A stretch of 64,000 bases of DNA from Methylophilus sp. Leaf416 (GCF_001424665.1 NZ_LMQS01000004.1:1-64000), one strand, 5' to 3'. Shown: positions 8,847 through 20,081, numbered from the stretch's first letter. Notes: generated from the sequence alone by a model not told the origin. Translations and numbers: made by a program.

Positions 8847-9222
8847 GATAAATCACTTTCGGGTCTTTAATGACAGGCTCAACCGTCACCCAATCATCGC
8901 CTTGCAACTGTTGAAAAAAGCAATTGTGTCTTCCTGTATGACAGGCAATACCACCCTGTTGTTCAACTGTGAGCAAAACCACGTCATTGTCGCAGTCAAG
9001 GCGGATATCGTGCACGATTTGCGTATGCCCGGACTCTTCACCTTTGTGCCAGAGTTTGTTGCGCGAACGCGAGAAATATACGGCTTGACCAGTCTCGCGC
9101 GTCAGCTGTAAAGCTTCGCGGTTCATCCAGGCAAACATCAGAATCTTGCCTGAAGACTGTTCCTGTGCAATCACAGGCACAAGACCATCATCAGTCCAGG
9201 CCACTTGATCAAGCCAGTTCAT
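8839..9222 (-). CDS. hisI: Phosphoribosyl-AMP cyclohydrolase HisI
   Basis: A 127-residue zinc enzyme that opens the purine ring of PR-AMP, the third step of histidine synthesis. The motif [20 protein letters not shown], the DCDNDVV acidic metal site and the zinc cysteines in [14 protein letters not shown] are present. Monofunctional form. Overlaps hisF by four bases and hisE by eight. Confidence 0.96.
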   Translation of the reverse strand: MNWLDQVAWTDDGLVPVIAQEQSSGKILMFAWMNREALQLTRETGQAVYFSRSRNKLWHKGEESGHTQIVHDIRLDCDNDVVLLTVEQQGGIACHTGRHNCFFQQLQGDDWVTVEPVIKDPKVIYHE

Positions 9223-9983
9223 CGTACTTCCAACCCGTGTTGACGCATATAGTCTTTCGCTTGCTGCACCGTGTATTCACCATAGTGAAAAATGCTGGCG
9301 GCCAGTACCGCATCCGCACCGCCCAGTGTCACACCATCCACCAAATGCTGAAGGTTACCCACACCACCGGATGCAATTAATGGCACCGCTACTGCATCAC
9401 TAATCGCTCTGTTAAGTGGATTATTAAAACCGATCTTAGTACCGTCGCGGTCCATGCTGGTGACCAATAATTCGCCTGCACCCAGGCTGACCATCTTGCG
9501 AGCCCATTCAACAGCATCTAATCCGGTAGGATTACGGCCACCGTGGGTAAACACTTCCCACTCAAACGGCTTGTTATCCACTTTTTTGGCATCGATGGCA
9601 ACAACGATACATTGTGAACCATAACGGCTCGCAGCATCTTCAACCACTTGGGGATTCAGCACTGCAGTTGTATTGATACTGACTTTGTCCGCACCGGCAT
9701 TCAATAAACGCCTGACGTCTTCGACTTTGCGCACACCACCACCGACAGTGAGAGGAATAAATACTTTTTCTGCCACACGCTCGATAATATGCAGAATCAG
9801 GTCGCGGTCATCAGAACTGGCGGTGATATCGAGAAAGGTCAGTTCATCTGCCCCCTGCTCGTTGTAGCGCTGGGCAATTTCTACCGGGTCTCCGGCATCG
9901 CGCAGCTCAAGAAAGTTAACACCTTTAACCACACGGCCATTGGTGACATCCAGGCAGGGAATGATGCGTTTAGCACATCCCAT
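9219..9983 (-). CDS. hisF: Imidazole glycerol phosphate synthase, cyclase subunit HisF
   Basis: A 254-residue (beta/alpha)8 barrel that joins ammonia from HisH with PRFAR to give imidazole glycerol phosphate and AICAR. The N-terminal [16 protein letters not shown] contains the catalytic Asp. The second catalytic Asp is in [12 protein letters not shown], and the phosphate-binding ASGGVGN and [12 protein letters not shown] are intact. Its start codon shares one base with the hisA stop, implying coupling. Confidence 0.97.
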   Translation of the reverse strand: MGCAKRIIPCLDVTNGRVVKGVNFLELRDAGDPVEIAQRYNEQGADELTFLDITASSDDRDLILHIIERVAEKVFIPLTVGGGVRKVEDVRRLLNAGADKVSINTTAVLNPQVVEDAASRYGSQCIVVAIDAKKVDNKPFEWEVFTHGGRNPTGLDAVEWARKMVSLGAGELLVTSMDRDGTKIGFNNPLNRAISDAVAVPLIASGGVGNLQHLVDGVTLGGADAVLAASIFHYGEYTVQQAKDYMRQHGLEVR

Positions 9984-10723
9984 TACGCGCTAAGCTCATC
10001 GGCCAGGGTCTGGGCTGCTGAGAAATCCAAAGTGCCTTCATAAATTGCACGACCGGTAATCGTACCGATAATACCTTCAGCCTGCACCGCGCATAATTTG
10101 CGCACATCATCAAGATTGGTAACACCTCCACTGGCAATCACTGGAATGGTCAAGGCTTGCGCCAAAGCGACAGTCGCTTCAATATTCACGCCATTGAGCA
10201 TGCCGTCACGGCCAATATCAGTGTAGACGATGCTTTCCACACCGTAATCTTCAAATTTCTTTGCCAGGTCAATCACATCGTGACCAGTTAATTTTGACCA
10301 ACCATCTACTGCAACTTTACCGTCTTTAGCATCGAGGCCAACCATGATTTGACCAGGAAATGCATAACACGCTTCATGCAGGAAACCCGGATTCTTGACG
10401 GCAGCGGTTCCAATAATGATGTAACTGATGCCGTCATCCAGATAACGCTCTATCGTATCCAGATCACGAATACCACCGCCAAGCTGGATAGGAATATCCC
10501 CTCCCACTGCAGCCACTATAGATTTAATCGCATTTTCATTAATCGGCTTACCGGCAAATGCGCCATTCAAATCAACCAGGTGCAAGCGTTTGCCGCCCTG
10601 GTCTACCCAATGCCTGGCCATCGCCGCAGGGTCTTCAGAAAATATGGTGGACTCTTCCATCAGCCCCTGCTTCAAACGTACGCAGTGACCATCTTTTAAA
10701 TCAATTGCCGGGATAATTAACAT
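9983..10723 (-). CDS. hisA: ProFAR isomerase HisA
   Basis: A 246-residue barrel enzyme that isomerises ProFAR to PRFAR, the fourth step of histidine synthesis. Seen are the catalytic Asp in [15 protein letters not shown], the second catalytic Asp in [12 protein letters not shown], and the phosphate loops IQLGGGIRD and IASGGV. The gene lies 53 bases after hisH and abuts hisF. Confidence 0.97.
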   Translation of the reverse strand: MLIIPAIDLKDGHCVRLKQGLMEESTIFSEDPAAMARHWVDQGGKRLHLVDLNGAFAGKPINENAIKSIVAAVGGDIPIQLGGGIRDLDTIERYLDDGISYIIIGTAAVKNPGFLHEACYAFPGQIMVGLDAKDGKVAVDGWSKLTGHDVIDLAKKFEDYGVESIVYTDIGRDGMLNGVNIEATVALAQALTIPVIASGGVTNLDDVRKLCAVQAEGIIGTITGRAIYEGTLDFSAAQTLADELSA

Positions 10724-10776
10724 GCTGTTTTAATGTAGATATGTAACGGGTTTGGACAAAATTTAGGGAAACGCAC

Positions 10777-11421
10777 TTATGGTTTCCAGTTTACAAAATT
10801 ACGTAAAAGTTGCAAGCCTGATTCTGCACTCTTTTCCGGGTGAAATTGCACGGCAAACACATTGTCGCGTGCAATGGCACATGTATAGTCAAACGGATAA
10901 GCCGTTGTAGCTGCGGTAAGCGCCGCTTCGGCAGGGTCTACATAATAACTATGCACATAATAAAAGCGCGCCTGGTCAGGAATATCTTGCCACATGGCAT
11001 GCGCGTCGGCTTGGTGCACCTGGCTCCAACCCATGTGCGGCACTTTTAATTTGGCACCCTGGATATCCACCATTTTATCGGCAGGGAAACGTTTCACTTC
11101 GCCTGGATAAATACCCAGACCAGGCACGTCGCCTTCTTCAGAATGCTCAAACAGCATTTGCAAACCGATACAAATACCAAAAAATGGCTTTTCACGGGTA
11201 GCTTCAACCACTGCCTGGCGTAAACCACGCATATCCAGTTCACGTATACAGTCAGGCATCGCACCTTGCCCGGGAAACACTACACGCTCAGCTGCAGCAA
11301 TTAATTCCGGGTCACTGGTGATCTCTATACTCACCTCTGGCGCCACCGCCTTCAAGGCATTCGCCACGGATCTTAAATTACCCATGCCGTAATCAACAAC
11401 GGCCACTTGCAAACGATTCAT
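10777..11421 (-). CDS. hisH: Imidazole glycerol phosphate synthase, glutaminase subunit HisH
   Basis: A 214-residue class I glutamine amidotransferase that supplies ammonia to HisF. The nucleophile Cys is in FFGICIGLQMLFE, and the His-Glu pair is in VQFHPEKS near the C-terminus. Located between hisB (61-base gap) and hisA in the second his operon half. Confidence 0.96.
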   Translation of the reverse strand: MNRLQVAVVDYGMGNLRSVANALKAVAPEVSIEITSDPELIAAAERVVFPGQGAMPDCIRELDMRGLRQAVVEATREKPFFGICIGLQMLFEHSEEGDVPGLGIYPGEVKRFPADKMVDIQGAKLKVPHMGWSQVHQADAHAMWQDIPDQARFYYVHSYYVDPAEAALTAATTAYPFDYTCAIARDNVFAVQFHPEKSAESGLQLLRNFVNWKP

Positions 11422-11482
11422 GGTTTGACTATCAACTTTTTAACGAGTAACTTTAAACGAGCGTCTTTGTAAGAAGCGATTT

Positions 11483-12073
11483 TTATAACGAGCCTTTGGT
11501 GGATGGCATCATACCGGCCATGCGCAGATCAGGCGTGATTGCCATGCGCAATGCACGGCCAAATGCCTTGAAAATGGTTTCGGCCTGGTGGTGCGCATTG
11601 TGTCCTTTAAGGTTATCAATGTGCAAGGTGATCAGTGAGTGATTGACAAATCCCTGAAAAAACTCGTAGAACAGGTCGGCATCGAACTCACCTATCATGG
11701 CGCGCACAAACTTGCAGTCAAACTCCAGTCCCGGACGGCCGGATAAATCCAGCACTACGCGGCTTAATGCTTCATCCAATGGCACATAGCTATGACCATA
11801 GCGCGTAATCCCTTTTTTATCACCTAGCGCCTTTGAAAAAGCCTGACCGAGGGTGATACCAATATCTTCCACAGTGTGGTGACCGTCAATATGCAAATCA
11901 CCTTTGGCGTGCACTTTCAAGTCGATCATGCCATGACGGGCAATTTGATCAAGCATGTGGTCCAGAAAGCCCAATCCACTTTTTAAGTCCGACTGACCTG
12001 TACCGTCCAGGTTGATCGCAACAGTAATTTGGGTTTCGAGAGTATTGCGCGTAACTTCAGCTTGGCGTGACAT
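11483..12073 (-). CDS. hisB: Imidazoleglycerol-phosphate dehydratase HisB
   Basis: A 196-residue monofunctional dehydratase; the HisB-N phosphatase domain found in enterobacteria is absent. The manganese-binding histidine clusters [23 protein letters not shown] and [13 protein letters not shown] are all visible. First gene of the hisBHAFIE-HIT-tatABC run, with its own promoter candidate just upstream because hps and its terminator separate it from hisC. Confidence 0.96.
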   Translation of the reverse strand: MSRQAEVTRNTLETQITVAINLDGTGQSDLKSGLGFLDHMLDQIARHGMIDLKVHAKGDLHIDGHHTVEDIGITLGQAFSKALGDKKGITRYGHSYVPLDEALSRVVLDLSGRPGLEFDCKFVRAMIGEFDADLFYEFFQGFVNHSLITLHIDNLKGHNAHHQAETIFKAFGRALRMAITPDLRMAGMMPSTKGSL

Positions 12074-12116
12074 AGTGGGAAAAGGTAATCACAGGGATTT
12101 AGCAAATAATACAGGC

Positions 12117-12146
12117 ATTTTACAGCAAGTCTTAACGGCCTGGCAA
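12117..12146 (-). promoter_or_regulatory. Probable promoter of hisB operon
   Basis: On the minus strand TTGCCA (12141-12146) and TAAAAT (12117-12122) are 18 bases apart, each with five of six consensus positions. It lies between the hps terminator and hisB and explains how the downstream his genes can be read after termination of hps. Confidence 0.6.
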
Positions 12147-12164
12147 AATCTGTGGTGTAAAAAC

Positions 12165-12194
12165 AAAAAAGCAGTCCGCAAGGACTGCTTTTTT
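12165..12194 (-). terminator. Rho-independent terminator after hps
   Basis: GCAGTCC/GGACTGC forms a perfect 7-bp stem, extended by flanking A/T runs, around a 4-base loop, followed by six T residues on the minus strand. It lies about 33 bases after the hps stop. The symmetric A and T tracts mean it could also work on the plus strand. Confidence 0.92.
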
Positions 12195-12202
12195 AGTCTG
12201 AT

Positions 12203-12220
12203 TACTATCCGGAGATAGTA
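12203..12220 (-). other. UNCG-type hairpin in hps 3' UTR
   Basis: On the minus strand TACTATC, TCCG and GATAGTA form a perfect 7-bp stem closing a C(UCCG)G tetraloop, the very stable UNCG class. It starts 7 bases after the hps stop and precedes the terminator hairpin. A role in protecting the message from 3' exonucleases is inference. Confidence 0.6.
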
Positions 12221-12226
12221 AGGAGA

Positions 12227-13111
12227 TTAGTTAGTTGCAGCTGGAGCTTCTGCAGCAGGTGCAGTTTCTTCAGTTGTTGCAGCTGGAGCAGCTTCTTCAG
12301 TGACTGGCGCTTCGGCAGCAGGCGCTTCAGCAGCTGGAGCAGCTTCTTCAGTTACTGGAGTTTCAGCAGCAGGTGCAGCTTCTTCAGATTTTTTGCCCAA
12401 CAAAGAGAATACCAATACTGCAGCAACCGCAGCGATGATCCATGGCAGCAATTTGTTACCGCCTTTTGCAGAAGTACTAGCACCGTGAGCGATCTTAGTG
12501 ATTTCAGAAGCAGCAGCAGCAGGATCAGCGGCACCATAGATAGCAGCACCAGCAACAACGATGTCAGCGCCAGCGTCAACTACTTGTTTAGTCGTTGCAG
12601 CTTTAACACCACCAGCAACAGATACTTTAGCACCTGTTTTCAAGCCTGAAACCAGGCCCAGGTCAGCAAATGGAGTGTGGCCAGCAGCTTGTTGATCCAA
12701 ACCTGTATGCACACCAATGATGTGTGCACCCAGTTTAACAACTTCCAGAGTGCGGGCTTTTTTGTCTTTAACGTTGATCAGGTCGATTTGTGCTTCTTTG
12801 CCATATTTGTTAGCAGCATCGATTACACCTTTGATCGTACCAGCATCAGCAGTACCCAAAACGGTACAAATGTCAGCACCTGCTTTGTAGAATGGCTCAG
12901 CTTCGTAGAAGCCAGCATCCATGGTTTTCAGGTCAACCAAAATTTTGTTGTTAGGGAATTTAGTACGCAATGCTTTCAACAGTTCGATACCGTTATGCTT
13001 GATACAAGGCGTACCAATTTCCAGGATATCAACATGTGGCGCTACTTTAGCCGCCAAAGCGATTGTTGCGTCAAAATCCAATGAGTCTAATGCCATCTGG
13101 GTTTGTGCCAT
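12227..13111 (-). CDS. hps: 3-hexulose-6-phosphate synthase with C-terminal membrane segment and repeat tail
   Basis: Residues 1-208 are a complete hexulose-6-phosphate synthase, which condenses formaldehyde with ribulose 5-phosphate in the ribulose monophosphate cycle. It has the OMP-decarboxylase-fold motif VDLKTMD (Asp60, Lys62, Asp65), HTGLDQQ and the phosphate-binding VAGGV and VAGAAIYG. Known enzymes end near residue 210. This one continues through a Gly/Ser/Lys linker, a hydrophobic span at 221-239 (LLPWIIAAVAAVLVFSLLG), KK, and a 55-residue tail of Ala/Pro/Glu repeats with EEAAPA at 243, 255 and 272 and a variant at 281. The frame is open throughout, with no sign of a sequencing frameshift. 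A strong Shine-Dalgarno (GGAGGA) precedes the ATG. It has its own promoter and terminator and splits hisC from hisB. Membrane attachment is inferred. Confidence 0.95.
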   Translation of the reverse strand: MAQTQMALDSLDFDATIALAAKVAPHVDILEIGTPCIKHNGIELLKALRTKFPNNKILVDLKTMDAGFYEAEPFYKAGADICTVLGTADAGTIKGVIDAANKYGKEAQIDLINVKDKKARTLEVVKLGAHIIGVHTGLDQQAAGHTPFADLGLVSGLKTGAKVSVAGGVKAATTKQVVDAGADIVVAGAAIYGAADPAAAASEITKIAHGASTSAKGGNKLLPWIIAAVAAVLVFSLLGKKSEEAAPAAETPVTEEAAPAAEAPAAEAPVTEEAAPAATTEETAPAAEAPAATN

Positions 13112-13210
13112 TTTTCTTCCTCCGAGTTTGCTCTATTTTAAATCCAATGAACTTTTGCGCAGCAATGATGCAAACGCAACCCTCACTGCACATTATGTAC
13201 AATAGCGTGC

Positions 13211-13240
13211 ATCATAACCGTATTTCAAACAAAATGACAA
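13211..13240 (-). promoter_or_regulatory. Probable promoter of hps
   Basis: On the minus strand TTGTCA (13235-13240) and TATGAT (13211-13216), each five of six consensus bases, are 18 bases apart. This gives a leader of roughly 95 bases before the hps ATG. Good hexamers plus the strong ribosome site fit a highly expressed gene. Confidence 0.65.
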
Positions 13241-13328
13241 TATTGCGACACATTTTTTTGTACCGCGATAGAATCATTTAAGCGATGTTAGCGGTTAGAT
13301 TGATGCTGATACTTTGATTTTAGCGACA

Positions 13329-14393
13329 TCAGATACTTAAAAATGATTTCAATGCCTGTATCAATGCGTCATTTTGCATGTTATTCCCTACCGTGATTCG
13401 CAAAAAGTCTGCAATTCTGGCAGGTTTTTTGAAATGCCTGACGAGCACGGCATGTTCGCGCAATTTTGCAGCGATTTCTTCACCCGCCTGTTGTGAATGC
13501 CGTGCAAAGATAAAATTTGCACCTGATGGCAAGATATCAAAGCCTAGTGATTGCATTTGCGTGACTAATTGTTCGCGCGAAGCAATTACCTGTTGTCGTG
13601 TTTGCTGGAAATAAGCTTCATCTTGTAAAGCAGCAACTGCTCCGGCTTCAGCGAATCTATCGATAGGATAAGAGTTAAAACTATCTTTCACCCTTATCAA
13701 GGCTTCAATCAAATTTGCATCGCCCACAGCGTACCCCACTCTAAGTCCGGCTAATGAGCGGGATTTTGAATATGTATGCGTTACTAACAAATTGGGATAG
13801 CTTTTTATTAACGCTACCGCTGATTCAGTGCCAAAATCGACATAAGCTTCATCAACTACAACTACCGAGTCTTTATTGGCTTGCAGTAAACGTTCAATCT
13901 CAGCCAAGGGCAGTGGAATGCCTGTTGGCGCATTCGGATTCGGGAAAATAATGCCGCCGTTTGGGCGAGAATAATCGTCGATATCAATTTCAAACTGATC
14001 GTTCAGCGGAACGGTTTCATACTGAATGCCATACAAACCACAATACACCGGATAAAAACTGTAAGTGATATCAGGAAACAGCAAAGGCGAATCGTGCTTA
14101 AGCAAAGCCTGGAACACATGCGCCAATACTTCATCGGAACCATTACCGACAAATACTTGATTGACCTGCAAGCCATGATATTCAGCAATCGCGGCTTTCA
14201 TACGGCTGGAATCCGGATCAGGATACAGGCGCAAACTATCCGCCGCTTCAGCCTGCAATGCTGCAATCACCTTGGGGCTGGGCCCGTACGGATTCTCGTT
14301 GGTGTTCAGTTTGATCAGGTTTTGAATCTTGGGTTGCTCGCCTGGCACATAGGGTGTCAGGGTATGCACGATCGGGCTCCACAATTTACTCAT
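13329..14393 (-). CDS. hisC: Histidinol-phosphate aminotransferase HisC
   Basis: A 354-residue fold-type I PLP enzyme that transaminates imidazole acetol phosphate. The PLP lysine lies in [16 protein letters not shown], and the cofactor-binding [17 protein letters not shown] and C-terminal [12 protein letters not shown] are present. It follows hisD by 9 bases. No clear rho-independent terminator was found between it and the hps promoter, so some read-through into hps is possible. Confidence 0.95.
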   Translation of the reverse strand: MSKLWSPIVHTLTPYVPGEQPKIQNLIKLNTNENPYGPSPKVIAALQAEAADSLRLYPDPDSSRMKAAIAEYHGLQVNQVFVGNGSDEVLAHVFQALLKHDSPLLFPDITYSFYPVYCGLYGIQYETVPLNDQFEIDIDDYSRPNGGIIFPNPNAPTGIPLPLAEIERLLQANKDSVVVVDEAYVDFGTESAVALIKSYPNLLVTHTYSKSRSLAGLRVGYAVGDANLIEALIRVKDSFNSYPIDRFAEAGAVAALQDEAYFQQTRQQVIASREQLVTQMQSLGFDILPSGANFIFARHSQQAGEEIAAKLREHAVLVRHFKKPARIADFLRITVGNNMQNDALIQALKSFLSI

Positions 14394-14402
14394 CTGCCAG
14401 CC

Positions 14403-15698
14403 TTATTTCAAACGGTACTCAGCGCTGCGTGCGTGCGCTTGCAAGCCTTCGCCGTAGGCTAACGTCGCTGCGACCTTACCTAGAGTTTGCGCGCCTTCGC
14501 TGGAAACCATGATCAGGCTTGAGCGTTTCTGGAAATCATAAACACCCAATGGCGAACTGAAGCGTGCCGTACGTGAAGTCGGTAACACGTGGTTTGGCCC
14601 GGCACAATAATCACCCAGGGCTTCGCAGGTATCACGGCCCATGAAAATGGCACCAGCGTGCTTCACCTTTTTACTATAAGCGAGTGCGTCATCCATTGAT
14701 AACTCCAAGTGCTCCGGCGCAATGAAGTTACAAATGTCGGCAGCCTCTTCCAAATCTTTTACCTGGATCAATGCACCGCGGTTTTGCAGCGAAGTGCGGA
14801 TAATTTCCTGGCGTGGCATGTCAGTGACTTGCCGCTCTATGCTCGCCTGCACCTGATCCAAAAATTCAGCACTCGGGGAAAGCAGAATCGCTTGCGCTAA
14901 CTCATCGTGCTCGGCTTGGCTGAACAAATCCATCGCTGTCCAGTCCGGGTTACTTTTACCATCACTGATCACCAGAATCTCTGACGGCCCAGCGACCATA
15001 TCAATACCGACCACGCCAAATACGCGGCGTTTGGCCGCGGCTACATAAGCATTTCCCGGGCCGACAATTTTATCCACTTGCGGCACCGTCTCTGTACCAT
15101 AAGCCAGGGCGCCAACCGCTTGCGCACCACCGATACAAAATACGCGAGTCACTCCGCATACGGCTGCGGCCGCCAATACCAATGGATTTTTCTCACCGTT
15201 AGGCGTTGGCACCACCATAATCAACTCCTGTACACCGGCCACCTTCGCTGGAATGGCATTCATCAGCACAGAAGATGGATACGCTGCTTTACCGCCTGGC
15301 ACATACAAGCCTACGCGATCCAGTGACGTCACTTGCTGACCCAGCAAAGTGCCATCCGGCTCGGTGTATTGCCAGGATTGCATGACTTGTTTCTCGTGGT
15401 AGCTACGCACGCGGTTCGCTGCCGTTTGCAATGCTTCACGCTGTTCAGCTGGCAAACCATCTAGCGCAGCTTGCAATTCGGACTGCGGGATTTCCAGTTG
15501 CGTCAGGCTATCCGCATTGGTTTTATCAAAACGGTTGGTGTATTCCAGCACTGCGGCATCACCGCGTGCTTTAACATCCTTGAGGATATTGGCAACCACC
15601 TGGTCGATGTTATCGTCCTGTGCGGTTTCAAATGCCAGCAAGGCTTTCAGTTCGCTCTGGAAATCAGCAGATTGGGTAGATAAACGTTTAATCTTCAT
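14403..15698 (-). CDS. hisD: Histidinol dehydrogenase HisD
   Basis: A 431-residue zinc enzyme that oxidises histidinol to histidine in two NAD-dependent steps. Characteristic segments are [33 protein letters not shown], the conserved [10 protein letters not shown], the zinc and catalytic residues around FSQAEHDE and FIAPEHLEL, and [11 protein letters not shown]. Full length. Lies between hisG and hisC on the minus strand. Confidence 0.97.
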   Translation of the reverse strand: MKIKRLSTQSADFQSELKALLAFETAQDDNIDQVVANILKDVKARGDAAVLEYTNRFDKTNADSLTQLEIPQSELQAALDGLPAEQREALQTAANRVRSYHEKQVMQSWQYTEPDGTLLGQQVTSLDRVGLYVPGGKAAYPSSVLMNAIPAKVAGVQELIMVVPTPNGEKNPLVLAAAAVCGVTRVFCIGGAQAVGALAYGTETVPQVDKIVGPGNAYVAAAKRRVFGVVGIDMVAGPSEILVISDGKSNPDWTAMDLFSQAEHDELAQAILLSPSAEFLDQVQASIERQVTDMPRQEIIRTSLQNRGALIQVKDLEEAADICNFIAPEHLELSMDDALAYSKKVKHAGAIFMGRDTCEALGDYCAGPNHVLPTSRTARFSSPLGVYDFQKRSSLIMVSSEGAQTLGKVAATLAYGEGLQAHARSAEYRLK

Positions 15699-15722
15699 AT
15701 CTTTAAATGTGTCGTAATGACA

Positions 15723-16364
15723 TTAGTCTTTCATGATCGCACTGGCAAAACTGTCGATAATTGGTTGCAACGAAGGGCGATTCACCTTGTAAGAAGCCTG
15801 ATTTACAACCAGGCGCGAACTGATCGCACCGATCTCCTCCACCGCCTTTAGCTTGTTGGCACGCAAGGTACCACCGGTGCTGACTAAATCCACGATCGCA
15901 TCCGCCAAACCTACCAAAGGACCCAACTCCATTGAGCCATACAACTTAATCAGGTCGACATGCATGCCTTTGGCGGCAAAATGCTCACGTGCCGTTTTGA
16001 CATATTTTGTGACAACTTTCAGGCGTGCACCCTGGCGGATACTGGCTTCATAATCAAAGTCTTCGCGCACGGCTACCATCATTTTGCATCTGGCTATATT
16101 CAAATCCAGCGGCTGGTACAAGCCTTCCCCGCCATGCTCATCCAGCACATCCTTACCGGCAATACCGATATCAGCCGCACCATATTGCACATAGGTTGGT
16201 ACATCCGTGGCGCGGACAATAATCAATCGCACGTCTTCACGATTGGTTGGCAAGATCAGCTTGCGTGAAGATTCCGGATCTTCCAGCGACTGTATGCCTG
16301 CAGCAGCCAGCAATGGTGTGGTTTCTTCAAAAATTCGCCCTTTACTGAGCGCGATAGTAATCAT
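15723..16364 (-). CDS. hisG: ATP phosphoribosyltransferase HisG, short form
   Basis: A 213-residue catalytic subunit for the first, feedback-regulated step of histidine synthesis. It has [19 protein letters not shown], the [21 protein letters not shown] substrate site and the PRPP loop [14 protein letters not shown]. It lacks the C-terminal regulatory domain of the long form (about 300 residues). Short HisG enzymes need the HisZ subunit, which is not in this window. First his gene, 51 bases after murA. Confidence 0.96.
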   Translation of the reverse strand: MITIALSKGRIFEETTPLLAAAGIQSLEDPESSRKLILPTNREDVRLIIVRATDVPTYVQYGAADIGIAGKDVLDEHGGEGLYQPLDLNIARCKMMVAVREDFDYEASIRQGARLKVVTKYVKTAREHFAAKGMHVDLIKLYGSMELGPLVGLADAIVDLVSTGGTLRANKLKAVEEIGAISSRLVVNQASYKVNRPSLQPIIDSFASAIMKD

Positions 16365-16415
16365 GATTTATTTAACCTGCGTATCATTTAATGTGGACTG
16401 TAGGGTTGGTTTAGC

Positions 16416-17992
<1,577 letters not shown>

Positions 17993-18024
17993 ATTTTCTC
18001 CAATCAATTCCGTTAAAACACAGT

Positions 18025-18273
18025 TTATGCTTGCTGCATTTGCTGCCACTGTGTCGGGGTATATGTTTGCAAGGCCAGCGCATGAATCTCCGCACGCATA
18101 CGGTCACCCAATGCGGCGTACACCATTTGATGCTGCTGTACCATGCGTTTACCTTCAAATAAAGAGCTGACGACCACCGCATCAAAATGCGTTCCGTCGT
18201 CTCCGTTGACCTTTATATAATCGCATTCCAACCCACTCAGGATATACGATTGCAATTGAGCTGCTGTTAACAC
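18025..18273 (-). CDS. BolA-family protein (IbaG/YrbA type)
   Basis: An 82-residue class II KH-fold protein of the BolA family. It shows VNGDDGTHFDAVVVS with the conserved cluster-ligand His, the FEGKRMVQQHQMVYAAL signature and a short helical C-terminus. Its position beside monothiol glutaredoxin and murA matches yrbA/ibaG, which in E. coli also precedes murA. It probably forms a [2Fe-2S] complex with GrxD. Confidence 0.93.
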   Translation of the reverse strand: MLTAAQLQSYILSGLECDYIKVNGDDGTHFDAVVVSSLFEGKRMVQQHQMVYAALGDRMRAEIHALALQTYTPTQWQQMQQA

Positions 18274-18351
18274 AAAACCTCGCTTTTATTTCAATTCGGC
18301 CAGGTATCAAATGCAAGGCTTGCGCCTGCTTTTCACCTTTGCCTGAGCCAG

Positions 18352-19170
18352 TTAACTACGTAATTTATAACCGGATTTTAACATCTTTAGGCAACCCCAC
18401 GCTAATGCCAGCAGAAACACGCCTACAACGCTGACGCTTAGCCATGGCGAGACATCGCCCTGCCCAAAAAACCCGTACCTGAACCCATCAATCATGTAGA
18501 AAAACGGGTTAAGTTGCGAGACGGCTTGCCAGAATGGCGGCAAGGAATGGATAGAGTAAAACACCCCAGATAAAAACGTCAGCGGCATAATCACAAAGTT
18601 CTGGAAAGCTGCCATCTGGTCAAACTTATCCGCCCAGATACCGGCAATGACACCAAAAGTCCCCAGTAGCGCACTGCCCAGCAAAGCAAATGTAATGATC
18701 CACCATGGGTGCACAGTAGGCACATCCACAAAACACAGCGCCACCAGATAAATGCTAAAACCGACTACGAGACCACGAATCATTGACGCCGCCAGGAACG
18801 CTACAAAAAATTCCATATAAGTCAGCGGCGTAAGCATCAGGAAGATAATATTGCCCATCACTTTCGACTGGATCAGGCTCGACGAGCTATTAGCAAAAGC
18901 ATTCTGCAGCAGAGACATCATCATTAGCCCCGGCACCAGAAAAGCCGTGTAGCTGACTTGGTCGTAGACTTTCACATGTGATTCCAGCACATGTGAAAAA
19001 ATCAGCAGGTACAGCAATGCTGTCATGATAGGTGACGCAATGGTTTGAAAAGCCACCCGCCAGAAGCGCAGCATCTCTTTTTTGAACAAAGTATAGACGC
19101 CACGCCTGCGCGAGCTGATATGGCTGTCCAGCCAGTAGAAAGGGTTTAGCCAAGTTAAAAGTGATTTCAT
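18352..19170 (-). CDS. ABC-2 type transporter permease (YadH-like)
   Basis: A 272-residue membrane protein with about six helices and the ABC-2 permease pattern. An N-terminal cytoplasmic helix (YTLFKKEMLRFWRVAFQTI) precedes the first span, and FLSGVFYSIHSLPPFWQAVSQLNPFFYMIDGFRYG follows near the C-terminus in the conserved order. Its start codon overlaps the stop of the ATPase gene by one base. E. coli YadGH is the closest familiar pair; the exported substrate is unknown. Confidence 0.9.
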   Translation of the reverse strand: MKSLLTWLNPFYWLDSHISSRRRGVYTLFKKEMLRFWRVAFQTIASPIMTALLYLLIFSHVLESHVKVYDQVSYTAFLVPGLMMMSLLQNAFANSSSSLIQSKVMGNIIFLMLTPLTYMEFFVAFLAASMIRGLVVGFSIYLVALCFVDVPTVHPWWIITFALLGSALLGTFGVIAGIWADKFDQMAAFQNFVIMPLTFLSGVFYSIHSLPPFWQAVSQLNPFFYMIDGFRYGFFGQGDVSPWLSVSVVGVFLLALAWGCLKMLKSGYKLRS

Positions 19171-20081
19171 TATGCCTGACCTCCATGACTACCCACGAGA
19201 TTCAGGAACACATCTTCTAAATCCACTTCTTGCAATTGCATATCCTTTACCGTAACTTGCGCCTGGCGCAGGGCAGATAAAATCGTTTCAACCTGTGCAA
19301 TTTCTGATAAATTGAAAATAACCAAATCTTCCTTCTGGTGCTTGATGAAAGTATGCAGATGCGCCGGCACCGTGCCTTCGAGACGCAATATCAGCTGCTT
19401 GGCAGCATGGCTACGTAACAACTGCTGCGTAGTATCCAGTGCCACAATCTTGCCACTCTTCATCATCGCGATGCGCTCACAGAGTGTTTCCGCCTCTTCC
19501 AGATAATGCGTGGTCAGGATAATGGTATGGCCCTGCTGGTTAAGCTTCTGGATAAATCCCCAGAGCATTTGGCGCAACTCAACATCAACTCCCGCAGTTG
19601 GTTCATCAAGCACAATGACAGGCGGTTTATGTGCAAGTGCCTGCGCAATCAGGGCACGGCGTTTCATACCACCGGACAGTTGACGCATATTGGTATGTGC
19701 TTTATCGGTGAGCCCCAGACCTTCAATCACTTCATCCACCCAGGCATCGTTTTCCGGGCCACAGCCAAAATATCCCGCCTGGAAACGCATCATTTCGCGA
19801 ACATTAAAAAATGGGTCAAACACTAGCTCCTGCGGTACAACGCCTAAGGCCATCCGCGCTTGTTGATACGATGTTTGCACATCGTGGCCCATGATGCTGA
19901 TCTGGCCACTAGTTGGCTTGATAAGACCGGACAGCAGATTGATGAGTGTCGATTTACCGGCACCATTCGGCCCTAACAAAGCGAAGAATTCCCCCGGCTC
20001 TATGGTCAGGTCGATGCCACGCAATGCTTCAAACGCACCAAAATGCTTGGTTATTCCTTGAATTTTTACGGCTGCCACCAC
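19170..20081 (-). CDS. ABC transporter ATP-binding protein (YadG-like)
   Basis: A 303-residue ATPase partner of the adjoining permease. Walker A is GPNGAGKST, the signature is LSGGMKRR, Walker B is VIVLDEPTAGVD, and the switch His is in TTHYLEEAE. A roughly 80-residue C-terminal extension follows the ATPase domain. The start is taken as GTG at 20081 (a second GTG follows at once), with AAAGG a few bases upstream. An ATG 39 bases further up lies inside the mla terminator hairpin and is unlikely. Cotranscribed with the permease gene. Confidence 0.88.
   Translation of the reverse strand: MVAAVKIQGITKHFGAFEALRGIDLTIEPGEFFALLGPNGAGKSTLINLLSGLIKPTSGQISIMGHDVQTSYQQARMALGVVPQELVFDPFFNVREMMRFQAGYFGCGPENDAWVDEVIEGLGLTDKAHTNMRQLSGGMKRRALIAQALAHKPPVIVLDEPTAGVDVELRQMLWGFIQKLNQQGHTIILTTHYLEEAETLCERIAMMKSGKIVALDTTQQLLRSHAAKQLILRLEGTVPAHLHTFIKHQKEDLVIFNLSEIAQVETILSALRQAQVTVKDMQLQEVDLEDVFLNLVGSHGGQA

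Noticed and set aside
12230-12600. Open frames opposite or out of frame to the hps tail, such as a Leu-rich frame
   Set aside because: They are shadows created by the GCA/GCT/GAA-rich repeat codons; the HPS frame itself is continuous with the enzyme domain.
13250-13328. Terminator for hisC upstream of hps
   Set aside because: No stem with a T tract could be found; only short dispersed partial repeats are present.
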